A stretch of DNA of 64,000 bases from Alopecurus myosuroides (taxonomy: Eukaryota; Streptophyta; Magnoliopsida; Poales; Poaceae). Below the pieces are notes generated by a model. The model had not been told where the DNA came from. It saw nothing but the letters and a program-made list of their open reading frames with translations, and did no database searches. The position numbers and the translations under genes were made by a program. This document shows, piece by piece, positions 1 through 11,400 of the stretch. The stretch lies in contig CM054059.1 in NCBI GenBank assembly GCA_028641055.1, positions 48,059,682 to 48,123,681 of the forward strand. Reading direction: 5' to 3'. The first letter of the stretch is position 1. Each line of letters opens with the position of its first letter.

Positions 1-524
1 TTACATGTTTCACATTTTGAAATTGGACTTTGGATTATTTAATTATGAATTAAACAATATTAAACAAGTTTTAATTGAATTAAACAAGAATTAAATGGTT
101 TAGGCAATTTAAATTATTCAAACCAGAAAACAAAGTTTATATTTGAATAGGGTATTCAAAATGGTATGAAAAACATATTTTATTTGCATTATTTGAAAAC
201 AGTATGAATTAGTTATGAATTATTTCAATTTGCATTTGAATTATTCAAATTTGAAATTTTAAATGTTTTTGGAAAAGTCAAAACAGTGCACAAATGGAAT
301 AATTGGAAAGGTTATAAAATTTGGAGCAATAAACATATAAAACTTGTAATTATTGGGCTTATAGATTTAAAGATATTAAAGTTTAAAGTTTAAGTGTCAA
401 AACTGTTATTTAAATTGATTTTAGGAAAAAGGAATTTGCGCAGGAACTTTTTGTACCTAGCAGCAACTACACACAGTCCCTGACCAGCGGGCCTGGACAG
501 CGTGGCAAAAATAGCGAAAAAAAG

Positions 525-600
525 GATGCGCGGGGGGGGAATCGAACCCGCACCCTCCTACAGCGCGCGGAGAAGCGGTAACCAGTTGGGCTGAGCTCGG
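525..600 (-). repeat. tRNA-like segment in C LTR (A-box/B-box)
   Basis: Read on the minus strand, this has an A-box-like AGCTCAGCCCAACTGGTTA followed about 35 bases later by GGGTTCGATTCCC, a full match to the Pol III B-box consensus. The acceptor arms do not pair, so it is not a working tRNA. It is probably a tRNA or tRNA-derived SINE head fossilised in the LTR, in the same sense as the element. Confidence 0.6.
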
Positions 601-1170
601 GTTGTGATAGCATAGGGCCTCGGGGGTGGATATGGTTTAGGTTCGGGCATAACTGAATTTTATTCAGTACGCTAACTGAACCTTGCTCGTGCAGTTCGCT
701 GCTGGGATCGCCGGCGAGGAATCGATCCGTGCTGGTGCTAGCTCGCGAGGGGTGCGTGCTTGTGCTACCACCGGAGGCGTGCAGATTCAGAGGAAGGCGA
801 GGGAGGGGAAGAGTATGGAGCGATCACCTCGGATGGTTTTGGTCGATGACGTAGGCCTACGGCAGTGGCAGAGAGGCCCTCTCCGGCGACGGCGCGGGCC
901 ACGCCGGGGGTCCCAGCGAGAGGCGAGGGGACGGGGAGCATCCGGGGACCGCCGCGGTTCCATTCCCGGCCGCGGATGCTCCTCGAGGTGGCCGGGCTAC
1001 CGGCGACGAGGGGGAAGAGGTGGTGGTCTCGGTTGGGTTCAGGCTGCAGCGTTGTCCAGTGAGGTTCAGAGAAAGGAATCGGGGGGAAGAGGGAGAGGGG
1101 CTGGCGGCGATGGAAGGAAAAGAGGGGGGGGAGCTAGGTTTAGGGATGGCTCGAGAGGGTAGGTAGGGTA

Positions 1171-1180
1171 GATATATGCC
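1171..1180 (-). promoter_or_regulatory. Candidate TATA box, C LTR copy 1
   Basis: GGCATATATC reads on the minus strand at the AT-rich/GC-rich border of the LTR. It is the best TATA candidate for the element transcript, which would run leftward. Prediction from sequence only. Confidence 0.45.
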
Positions 1181-1908
1181 TTGGAGCTCGTACGGCAGCT
1201 CATCCATGGGGGGGAGGAGGAATCGTGTGGCTGTTTGGGTGTTCGTACAGAAGGAGGAAGAAGCCAAAAAAAACAGAAAGGGGTACTGGGCTAGGAAAGG
1301 AATGGTGGGCTGGGGGAGAAAAGGGCCATGGGCTGCCTCTCTCTCTTGGGTTTTCTTTTCCCTTTTTTTTTTGTAATGAAAAGAGAGAGAGGAATAGAAA
1401 AGGTTTGGGGTTTCAATTGATAAATAATTGCTATTAAGTTGCAAAACAACAATTGAAAGCAAGGTTGGTTTTTATTTCAAAATTGGAAATATTAGTTGGA
1501 ATTAAAATAAGGTTTGATTTTGGGAATTGTAGAAATAAACAAAGTTTTATTTAACACATATCAAGCAACATACCAACATTATTTGATTTAATTTGTTTGC
1601 CAAATTTTTAATATTTAAACCCATATTGGAATATGAGAAATAAGATTGAATTGAATTTTTGAATTAGTCATTAGGGTTTTGATAACAGGGGGATTTGTAT
1701 TACCAAACAATTTGATTAGAGCAAATTCAACCAGTGAAAAACAATTGAGTGGTTTAGTTTTTTTTTTGAAATTTTGAATTTGGAAATGTTGAGCAAGGTG
1801 TGGAAGTTTAAATTGTTTTTGAGTTTTCAGTTATGATGCAACATGGTGCAATGCAATGTGATGCAGATGATGCTAGCAAAACAAACAGGTAACACCCCAG
1901 GTGTTACA

Positions 1909-2404
1909 GACGACACCACTAACAAGGGATTGCGCCCTCGCAATCCACCTGCTAACCCGGGAGGGGAAAGAAGTTCGACTATCGATTCTTCGCGCTTCCG
2001 TTGATCTCCTCGACACCACTAACAAGGGTTTCTCGACACCACTAACAAGAGATTCTTGCTCGGGCTGATGACGATGTTTTTCCACCAGGAATCTTCCGAT
2101 GATGGAACCTATTAGGTTAAAGGCTCAGAAAACGTCCACCCACGTAGGATCCTAACACTTTGAAAGATAGACAAGGGGAAGACTCCAAAACAAATAAGAT
2201 GGGAGGGGAAATAGAATAGGGGTAAGGAGAAAACAAGAATCCTATTGAGATGTTTTCCAAAATAGTGTAGCAGAAATAGTTTTTGACACTCTAGAAACAA
2301 CGACCGTTAGCGAGGTTAACCCACAGGCTTTGCGGACCCGTTGCTTCGATAACCATTCGTATCGAAACAATCTCGGGAATCGGAACCAAGGCTCTGATAC
2401 CATT
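1909..2404 (-). other. Interior of element C, non-coding
   Basis: These 496 bp lie between the two LTRs. I see no gag, protease or polymerase motif. The 16-base sequence CGACACCACTAACAAG occurs three times (1911-1926, 2011-2026, 2034-2049), the first copy almost touching the 3' LTR where the polypurine tract should be. Short open frames here have no recognisable domain. Confidence 0.75.
2390..2402 (-). other. Primer binding site of C (initiator Met tRNA type)
   Basis: The minus strand reads TGGTATCAGAGCC two bases after the LTR end, the classic plant primer site complementary to the 3' end of initiator methionine tRNA. It fixes the orientation of the element. Confidence 0.9.
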
Positions 2405-5018
2405 TGTGACGCCCCGAGATCGGGCTCTATGCAGAATTCAGCATTCCCGCCAAATCCGCATAATAACCGATTCCAGGTTGCCATTTATGATAACATTACA
2501 ATAGTTCACGAATACTCCACAATTACAACAGCATCAGAAAGATACAAGAGGACTCAACGAGCCAGGGATTACAACTGATACAATACAAAGATCCAAATAA
2601 CAGCGGAAGAAACAAACGTCCGTCTACGGACAAGATCCAAATTGGACTAAGAGTCATGAAGATAACCGAAGGCGTCCAATCCCTGCCCAGGCCAAGCCGG
2701 AGGGATTCCCAAGCTAACGTCGTCAGACTTCAAACCTGTTGACTGCAATTTGGAATTTGCAGCCACGAAAGAGATTCGTGGGTCAGTACGGTTAAGTACT
2801 GGCAAGGGGGATAAAACCCATACTCACAAGTTACCGGCTTAGCCAGTCATCACAAGATACAAATACTTTAGGATCAACGGAAGGAAGGGATTATTGCAAA
2901 TAATTGACAGCAGGCTGCACTAACCAACTACAGAGATTCTATTACTTCCAACTATCAGAAAGGGGATAAGATCGAGGTTGTAACCAACTGAAAGATAACT
3001 TCAAACAAACCCATCCTGGATCTCGCCCCTTATCCGAAGAAGCAATCCGAGGATAACTCACACAGTTGGATTAATGATGGTCCAGATTATTGTGTCAATA
3101 AGCCTATTACTAGTCAAGTTGTTAATCATGGGGTGAAAGATTGTTAATGATTAGGTTTAAGTTGTCCTGAGTACTTGTTAGCCAGTACTTTCACCAAGTA
3201 ATCCATAACCGCGGAAAACACGGCTTCTCGAGAAGATTTACCCTGCAGGGGTGCACCATAGTAACCACACTCATGAATATCCCGCCAGATGGAATGCCTC
3301 CCACCAAGCGGGGCACTCAACACAATCCAACCCTTCTTCGCATCAAGCCCAAAGCACCTTGGGCGCACGGCTACTCGGGCCCAGAAGAAAATGGACCCTC
3401 ATAGCACTCTAAGACCGTGTCCCCCTATATGCCGACTACGAAAGTTCCACCCGGGATCCAAGGGCTCGCAAAATCATGCATGCAGCAAATGGAAAACCCG
3501 AACTAAATGAGGCGATTTGGACGAGATGCGAATCGGGTCAAACTGAGGGGGAGCCCATACTCCCCAAATGCGGGTAGTGCGCTCATCATGGATCAGTAGA
3601 CAAGACCCTTTTCCTATTAGGGTCGACACTAGCAGGCCTCAAAACCACGAAGGGCCTCCTGCCGGTGCCTTATCATCAAATTTATTATTATGAGTAACAT
3701 TAGCATGATTGATTGATTGATTAAACAACGAGCCCCCCAGAACATAATGAAGTGATAACAGAAAGTAACGGGTAACGGACTCGAGCAAAACAACCCTAAG
3801 CAAGATATTAAGACACAGGCTCAAGCAAAGGTTATAGGAGGGGAGGTGAGGCAATATCAAGGTTAAGGGATTCATGTGATGGGTTCGTAACAGAAACAAC
3901 TACCACTAAGGCTAGCAGAAAAGAATCAACGGAAAGAATCGGTAACAAGTGATGAAAGGCAGCCATGTGGCATACAAGTGAGTATACTTGCCTGAGATCC
4001 CGCAAGGTAGCAGAACTTGTCGTTGCTCACATCATCTCAACGTCCTATCCGGAAGAAGCAACGAACCTCGAACAAACACCGGAATGCAACAATTACTACT
4101 ACGGCAAAAGATCCAGCATGACCAAGATATGGATGCATGTCATGTTTAATAGATGCACCAAACTAAACTAGTTGATATGAAACACAAGTTTAAATGGATT
4201 CCATATGCAAAGATTGCATATGGCAAACCCATGCCTTATAGTTGAATTAATTGTTCTAACACTAAGCATCATGTGTAAGTGAGTTAGAATGATGCACGCA
4301 TGATGAAGAACAAGGAGATAACAGTATTAAATGCACTTGAAATGATAGTTAACCATTTTAGAAAACATTAATAAGGTTTGGCAATTATGGTTACTTAATG
4401 GTGTTAAACAAGTAGTGGTTGTTATCATCAAGTTAAAGTGTTCAAAACAAATAACAAAGTTGATATTTGAAAAGGTTATCAAATTTTAGTTGGATTACAT
4501 GTTTCACATTTTGAAATTGGACTTTGGATTATTTAATTATGAATTAAACAATATTAAACAAGTTTTAATTGAATTAAACAAGAATTAAATGGTTTAGGCA
4601 ATTTAAATTATTCAAACCAGAAAACAAAGTTTATATTTGAATAGGGTATTCAAAATGGTATGAAAAACATATTTTATTTGCATTATTTGAAAACAGTATG
4701 AATTAGTTATGAATTATTTCAATTTGCATTTGAATTATTCAAATTTGAAATTTTAAATGTTTTTGGAAAAGTCAAAACAGTGCACAAATGGAATAATTGG
4801 AAAGGTTATAAAATTTGGAGCAATAAACATATAAAACTTGTAATTATTGGGCTTATAGATTTAAAGATATTAAAGTTTAAAGTTTAAGTGTCAAAACTGT
4901 TATTTAAATTGATTTTAGGAAAAAGGAATTTGCGCAGGAACTTTTTGTACCTAGCAGCAACTACACACAGTCCCTGACCAGCGGGCCTGGACAGCGTGGC
5001 AAAAATAGCGAAAAAAAG

Positions 5019-5094
5019 GATGCGCGGGGGGGGAATCGAACCCGCACCCTCCTACAGCGCGCGGAGAAGCGGTAACCAGTTGGGCTGAGCTCGG
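5019..5094 (-). repeat. tRNA-like segment, second LTR copy of C
   Basis: Identical to the segment at 525-600, with the same A-box-like and B-box motifs on the minus strand and unpaired acceptor arms. Confidence 0.6.
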
Positions 5095-5664
5095 GTTGTG
5101 ATAGCATAGGGCCTCGGGGGTGGATATGGTTTAGGTTCGGGCATAACTGAATTTTATTCAGTACGCTAACTGAACCTTGCTCGTGCAGTTCGCTGCTGGG
5201 ATCGCCGGCGAGGAATCGATCCGTGCTGGTGCTAGCTCGCGAGGGGTGCGTGCTTGTGCTACCACCGGAGGCGTGCAGATTCAGAGGAAGGCGAGGGAGG
5301 GGAAGAGTATGGAGCGATCACCTCGGATGGTTTTGGTCGATGACGTAGGCCTACGGCAGTGGCAGAGAGGCCCTCTCCGGCGACGGCGCGGGCCACGCCG
5401 GGGGTCCCAGCGAGAGGCGAGGGGACGGGGAGCATCCGGGGACCGCCGCGGTTCCATTCCCGGCCGCGGATGCTCCTCGAGGTGGCCGGGCTACCGGCGA
5501 CGAGGGGGAAGAGGTGGTGGTCTCGGTTGGGTTCAGGCTGCAGCGTTGTCCAGTGAGGTTCAGAGAAAGGAATCGGGGGGAAGAGGGAGAGGGGCTGGCG
5601 GCGATGGAAGGAAAAGAGGGGGGGGAGCTAGGTTTAGGGATGGCTCGAGAGGGTAGGTAGGGTA

Positions 5665-5674
5665 GATATATGCC
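5665..5674 (-). promoter_or_regulatory. Candidate TATA box, C LTR copy 2
   Basis: Same GGCATATATC motif as at 1171-1180. In this 5' LTR it would start the genomic transcript toward 2405. Confidence 0.45.
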
Positions 5675-6439
5675 TTGGAGCTCGTACGGCAGCTCATCCA
5701 TGGGGGGGAGGAGGAATCGTGTGGCTGTTTGGGTGTTCGTACAGAAGGAGGAAGAAGCCAAAAAAAACAGAAAGGGGTACTGGGCTAGGAAAGGAATGGT
5801 GGGCTGGGGGAGAAAAGGGCCATGGGCTGCCTCTCTCTCTTGGGTTTTCTTTTCCCTTTTTTTTTGTAATGAAAAGAGAGAGAGGAATAGAAAAGGTTTG
5901 GGGTTTCAATTGATAAATAATTGCTATTAAGTTGCAAAACAACAATTGAAAGCAAGGTTGGTTTTTATTTCAAAATTGGAAATATTAGTTGGAATTAAAA
6001 TAAGGTTTGATTTTGGGAATTGTAGAAATAAACAAAGTTTTATTTAACACATATCAAGCAACATACCAACATTATTTGATTTAATTTGTTTGCCAAATTT
6101 TTAATATTTAAACCCATATTGGAATATGAGAAATAAGATTGAATTGAATTTTTGAATTAGTCATTAGGGTTTTGATAACAGGGGGATTTGTATTACCAAA
6201 CAATTTGATTAGAGCAAATTCAACCAGTGAAAAACAATTGAGTGGTTTAGTTTTTTTTTTGAAATTTTGAATTTGGAAATGTTGAGCAAGGTGTGGAAGT
6301 TTAAATTGTTTTTGAGTTTTCAGTTATGATGCAACATGGTGCAATGCAATGTGATGCAGATGATGCTAGCAAAACAAACAGGTAACACCCCAGGTGTTAC
6401 AATTTCATGAGGAGGATAAAATTTAGAGTATAAGATATA

Positions 6440-7010
6440 TTAAAGCTCCTTCCACTCCAAATGATGAGGATCATATAGTAGCCCATGCCACTCCCTTTCT
6501 TTGTACTTAAGTGACAATGTAAATAACTTCTTCATGACATTTTCTCTTGATAAACTTGCAACCTTAAACAACTCACAAAGATCTTTAAGTTTCAACAAGT
6601 GATCACTTGGATGGATTGTTCCATCCCTAGCATTACGCATTTCAAAAGGAAATTCAAAAGGAATATAATTTCAGTAGGTGGATTTAAAAAGGAATACTTT
6701 CAGTAGGTGGATTTAAAATATCACAAGCATCATTAGAATTATCACATATCGGAGATAAAGTATCATCGGAGCAAATTTTCTCCTCTAAAGTTGGGGAACT
6801 AAAAATATCATTTTCATAAAAACTAGCTTTCCCAAGTTTAGACTTTTTCATAGCATTAGCAATAATGGTTTTCAAAGAATTCATACTAATAACATTGCTA
6901 CTAGCATGCAAATAAAGTACCATAGGTTTTTTAATTTTCTCTTCAAACACTTCATGTCCTGACTCGAGATAAATATTATGAAGCTCTCTCATATTTGTTT
7001 TGTTTTCCAT
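6440..7010 (-). pseudogene. Gag-type coding fragment of element B, frameshifted
   Basis: Two frames in series on the minus strand. The first (7010-6684) starts MENKTNMRELHNIYLESGHE and matches the opening frame of element A. The second (6640-6440) contains RDGTIHPSDHLLKLKDLCEL and LFTLSLKYKEREWHGLL, resembling the retrotransposon gag core of Athila-lineage elements, where this part packs genomic RNA in the particle. A 29-bp direct duplication (TTCAGTAGGTGGATTTAAA at 6670 and 6699) lies at the junction and the frames do not join, so the gene is dead. The rest of the gene continues beyond the C insertion, outside the window. Confidence 0.6.
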
Positions 7011-7019
7011 TAAGCCTAA

Positions 7020-8429
7020 TGATGTCTACACGCACTTCTATTCTTGTAGACAGTGTTGGGCCTCCAAGTGCAGAGGTTTGTAGAACAGCATCAAGTTTCC
7101 CTTAAGTGGATCACCCAAGGTTTATCGAACTGGGGGAGGATGAGGTCAAAGATATCCCTCTCAAGCAACCCTGCAATCAAGATACAAGAAGTATCTTGTG
7201 TCCCCAACAGACCCAATATACTTTTCAGATATATAGGTGCACTAGTTCGGCGAACAGAGAGTAAAAGGCAAGTAATATCGATGATAATAAGTGATAATAG
7301 CTATCTGAAATAAAAATGGCAGCAAGCAAACATGTAGCAGAACAGGCGGAAAACAATGTTTCAATGCTTGGAAACAAGGCCTAGGGATCCTACTTTCACT
7401 AGAGGACACTCTCAACAATGATCACATAATTGAATAATTAGATACCTTCTTCTCTTCACTATGCTACTCTTAACTACTCTCCGGCCGAATAACAACACCA
7501 ATCCATGCTTAGGGCTTTAACAACACTCCTTAGAGTAAGCACTTTCCCAACTAAGTAATCCCCATGCTATCACCATGGGACCGAGATGGTTCCACGCAAA
7601 CACCACAAATTCATAGGGTTATCCAACACAAAATATAAATATAATGCTAAATCACACGGTGCACACACTGTCACCTTTACACCGTGATCAAAGCGTTTAC
7701 GGTGATCTCATAACAAAAACCACTTGAGTAGCATAATAGATGAAGAATAATATCTATGAATTCAACTAGATTACAAAGCTCACGATCACATATAGACCAC
7801 ACCATGGGAGAGAGAGATGAAACACATAGCTACCGGTAGATCCCTCAGCCTCGGGGGAGAACTACTCCCTCCTCATCATAGGAGACAGCAACGGCGATGG
7901 AGATGGCGGTGGAGTCGATGGAGATGGTTCCGGGGGCACTTCCCCGTCCCGGTAGGGTGCCAGAATAGAGATATGTCCCCCGAAACTTGTCGGTGGCGGC
8001 GGCGGAGCTACAAATGTATTTTGTGGAAAAGGTTGGTCCTTTTAGGGTTTTCCCTCGGGGGAGTATAAATAGGCGAAAGGGTGATGCCGGGGGGTGGCCA
8101 GGGGGCCCACACCCCTAGGTGGCGCGGCCAGGGAGGACCCGCGCCACCCCATGGTGTGGCCCCCCTCCGGGATCTTGGGGACTTCGGGAAGCTTCCGACA
8201 CTTCTAAGACTTCTGGCTTTCGAATTTTCCAATTCCGAGAATATTTCCAGAACAATTTTTCTGAAACTAAAAACAGCAGAAAACAGGGAACTGGCTCTGT
8301 GGTATCTTGTTAATAGGTTAGTCCCGGAAAACGTGTAAAAAATGCTATAAATAAGGGAGAAAACATGTATCAATTTGCATAATATCATCATGGAGCATCA
8401 AAAATTATAGATACATTGGAGACGTATCA
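7020..8429 (-). repeat. 3' LTR of element A
   Basis: It starts TGATGTCTAC and ends GACGTATCA on the + strand; read on the minus strand it opens TGATACGTC, the typical start of Triticeae Athila-lineage LTRs. A TATA-type TATTTATAC (8064-8072) precedes the expected leftward transcript. It differs from the partner at 24318-25734 by scattered substitutions and small indels. The rest is non-coding. Confidence 0.85.
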
Positions 8430-8486
8430 AGCATCCGCAAGCTTAGTTCCTACTCGTCCTCGAGTAGGTAAACGATAAAAGACAAT
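8430..8486 (-). other. Polypurine tract end of A and left TSD of D
   Basis: The minus strand reads AAGCTTGCGGATGCT directly before the LTR, the polypurine position of this family; the copy in F (31985) reads AAGCTTGGGGATGCT. The D target duplication ACAAT is at 8482-8486. Confidence 0.75.
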
Positions 8487-11400
8487 TGTAGCATCCCAAC
8501 TTTTAATAAAGATGGAATACCTGTGTTATTGTGCTAGTCCCTGGATCAATTGCTAGCACCACAGTACAAAATGAAATATCATGCAAATGCATCAAATTCT
8601 ATTACATCGCATGATCCAGTCTTTACAAAATAGAATTACAACTTGCATAGTCTTAGAAGACTAGCAGAAAACAAAGAAATACAGCGGAAAACATAGTACA
8701 ACATTGAGCCCATCTTCTTCATGTGCCACAGGCAAAACATGTTGGCGATAGTCTCGAGATCCTAAACGAAATCCTCACTCGTCTTCAGAAATATCTGCAA
8801 TATGGAATATGCAGCCACAAGGGAGTCAATACAATTTAATGTATTGGCAAGTAACACTATGGTGGATATAAATGGCAAGACTAATACTACATGCTTATTT
8901 GGCTGAGTGGAGTTTTGGCTAAGTTTTGCATAAAGCCAGTTTTCTCCTATCACTTTTGTAAAACCAACTTTTCTTTTCAAAAGGGTGGCAACATTGGATT
9001 AAGATCCAAGCACCACAATACTATTCACTTGGTCAAAATTTTACCTATTGAAATTGATGATGAGATTCTTCCGTCAATCCTTGTCCAGCTGCTCATAGTT
9101 GTCCATAACCGGGGACACGGCTAAGATCTTAGTTTGTTGACTCTGCAGAGTTTGTGCACTTTCACCCTTTGTCTTCAATTAGCCCAAACATCCTATACAC
9201 CCGGAGTGCATCATGGAAAGGAGAGAATTGAGACGAGATCTTTCAGAAGAAGAAGTCCAAACCCACCGGCAAGACCCGTTCCACCTATAATTTTGCTACA
9301 TCTGCTTGTCAAGCCTGGGCTGAACCCTCACAACTTAATTGATCAAGACAGAGTCCATATTGTCAAAAGGCTGCACGGGAAGCTACTAGATTTAGAGGGA
9401 CATAGTAATCTCTTTGTTCCTGGGTGGCGATCCGCAAGTGACAACCTCAAGTGGAATAACCCTTAGATAAGGGCCCTGAGGAAACACTCAACATAACCCA
9501 GTCTTACCACTTCCACTCAGGTGGTTCATTCATTAGTTATACTTAGAATTTTTCCTCAACATCTAGTAAAACAATTTGTAACATTGCATAGCACCTAGTA
9601 AATTTTAAGGCTATCAAAATAACAAGGTAAAAGGGATGGTTACATACTACTAGGATAATAGCATAGCATAATATAACTTATTAAAAATCCCTATCATGCA
9701 TACTACTCAAAATCAACTAATGCATATAGAAAATAATGGGTAGTTGATGGTGTGTTACTTGCCTTGTTGAAGTTGGTGAAGATATCACACTCTCTTCACA
9801 AAAGATCGTTGCTCTCCGTACAATCTATTCATTGACAACACAATAACAAAATAAACAAACATTCTATCAAGCAAACATACAAGAGAAGAAAACATACACA
9901 CCAATTGACATATCAAAAAGGGGTTTAACCAATTTGGCTAGGACAAGGTCAAGGTTTGAGTTGAAATATTCATTCTCTAATGGTCTCATACTTGTTAAGG
10001 AAATTCCAATGGTTTACTTGGGAAGGACTAGGTGGATTTTGTAGTGATCAAACTTTATTCTAACCATACTTGTCGAGGAAGTTCCAAGAGTTCACTAAGA
10101 ATAAACATATTACTTCTTCAACTAGAGTAATACATGCAAACACTTGGTCATATTCACCTTCAGAAATATTTGAGTGACTATGTTAGTATTTTCCATTGTG
10201 GTTAGGGTAGGTCTACTAACTTCATCATCAAAGGAAAAATATTACTAAGTCTTGGGTTTTCCATTTGGGTCAATGGTTGGACAAAATAACTTGTTATTCT
10301 TCAACTTGTATGGATTGCTTCTAGGCCTCATGTGATTGCCTTCTTGAAGATCATCTTCATGCTTCTATTGTAGTCTTGTTCCTTGGATGGATTCTTCTCT
10401 TGGTCTTGATAAATTATTCATGGTTTTACTTCACTAATTGGTTTGGGTATGGGATGGGCACAAATACTACTAAGTCAAATTGGAAAGAAAAATAAGAAGA
10501 AAGATAGAAAGAGAGAGGGAGATGTTTTCTTCTGGACTTCTTCACACTTGTACTTCCTTGAGTTTCCTCTAGTGGTAGAGTCTTTTCTTCAAAATTTCGT
10601 CATTGATCCTCCTTGTATTCTCTTCATGTTGCCACCAAGTTGAAAGTGAAGAGCCTTCTATTGCTTGAGTCTTGTTTTTCATTTGCTAACTTGATGGATT
10701 CTTGAAGCAAGAATAGGGGGATGGAGGGGTAGATAGAAACCTATAGTACTAGTGTTTGAGGTTCACTACTTGGTCTCTTAGAAGGTTTACATGCAAGGGA
10801 CTTGGTCTTGGATTCAAAATGGCCACAACAAACAATGGTAGAAAGAAATAGAAACAAAATTTAAGACATAATAACTAGATGGACTACTATGATGGATTTT
10901 TGGCTAAAATACATGGTCATGGTCCAAGGGTGTCCAAAATGGTTGGGCAAGGTTGTTTCTGGTCCAAGGTTGTCAAATGGAGCAATTTTGCAAAAGGAAC
11001 TATATTGAAAATATTTATAGAAATTAATCTATGTCAAAAATACTCAAATAGACAACTTAATTCTAAATTCAATTTTAATTTGATCAATAATTATTTTGGG
11101 ACAGAGGTTATGAAAGTACACATCCTAAGGTTTCCAAATATATTTTATTTATAATTTTTGGATTTGTAGAATTTGAATTATGCCAAATTTCATCAAACAA
11201 GCATATTTGAATTTGAACAAATTTAAGTTTGTCAAATTTGAATTTGGCCAGTGCCAAAAGTTTCTAGATGTCAAGGGCTTTTCAAAAAGTCCAAGATTGC
11301 TAAATTTGGGCTTATGGATAAAAAGATATGATAGATCTAAGATGCAGGGACTAATCTGTAAAACTGCCAATTAATTCTAGCGGGAGAAAAATTTGAATTA

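Larger units (their letters stand above)
1..1908 (-). repeat. 3' LTR of element C, first 1.9 kb only
   Basis: This is the promoter-side part of the minus-strand LTR, beginning TGTAACACC at 1908. It has an AT-rich stretch (1180-1900), a GC-rich stretch (690-1180) and a second AT-rich stretch (1-430). Open frames in the GC-rich part are base-composition artefacts without protein signature. The LTR opens with an inverted repeat, TGTAACACC then GGTGTTACC, separated by three bases. Confidence 0.88.
1..6401 (-). mobile_element. Element C: LTR retrotransposon with 4-kb LTRs and a tiny interior
   Basis: Positions 1-1908 repeat 4495-6401 almost base for base; the one difference I found is a homopolymer length near 1370. 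The complete copy runs from TGTGACGCC at 2405 to GTGTTACA at 6401. An initiator-Met-tRNA primer site reads on the minus strand just inside it, so the element is on the minus strand and 1-1908 is the start of its 3' LTR, whose far end lies outside the window. The interior is only 496 bp and codes for nothing recognisable, so C is non-autonomous and must have used enzymes of a relative, probably a Tekay/Del-type gypsy element. It sits inside element B. The TSD cannot be checked because the left flank is absent. Confidence 0.88.
2405..6401 (-). repeat. 5' LTR of element C, complete (3997 bp)
   Basis: Terminal bases are TGTGACGCC at the left and GTGTTACA at the right (TG...CA when read on the minus strand). 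It is unusually long for an LTR and contains no recognisable gene. The half corresponding to 1-1908 is effectively identical to it. The left half, 2405-4494, has no partner in the window. The right flank, beginning AATTTCATGA, is interior of element B. Confidence 0.88.

Noticed and set aside
525..600. Functional tRNA gene in the C LTR
   Set aside because: The acceptor arms do not pair; only box motifs remain.
683..1162. 159-residue frame in the C LTR (also at 5177-5656)
   Set aside because: Arg/Gly-rich, overlaps frames on both strands, lies in a GC-rich LTR block; identity of the two copies only reflects LTR identity.
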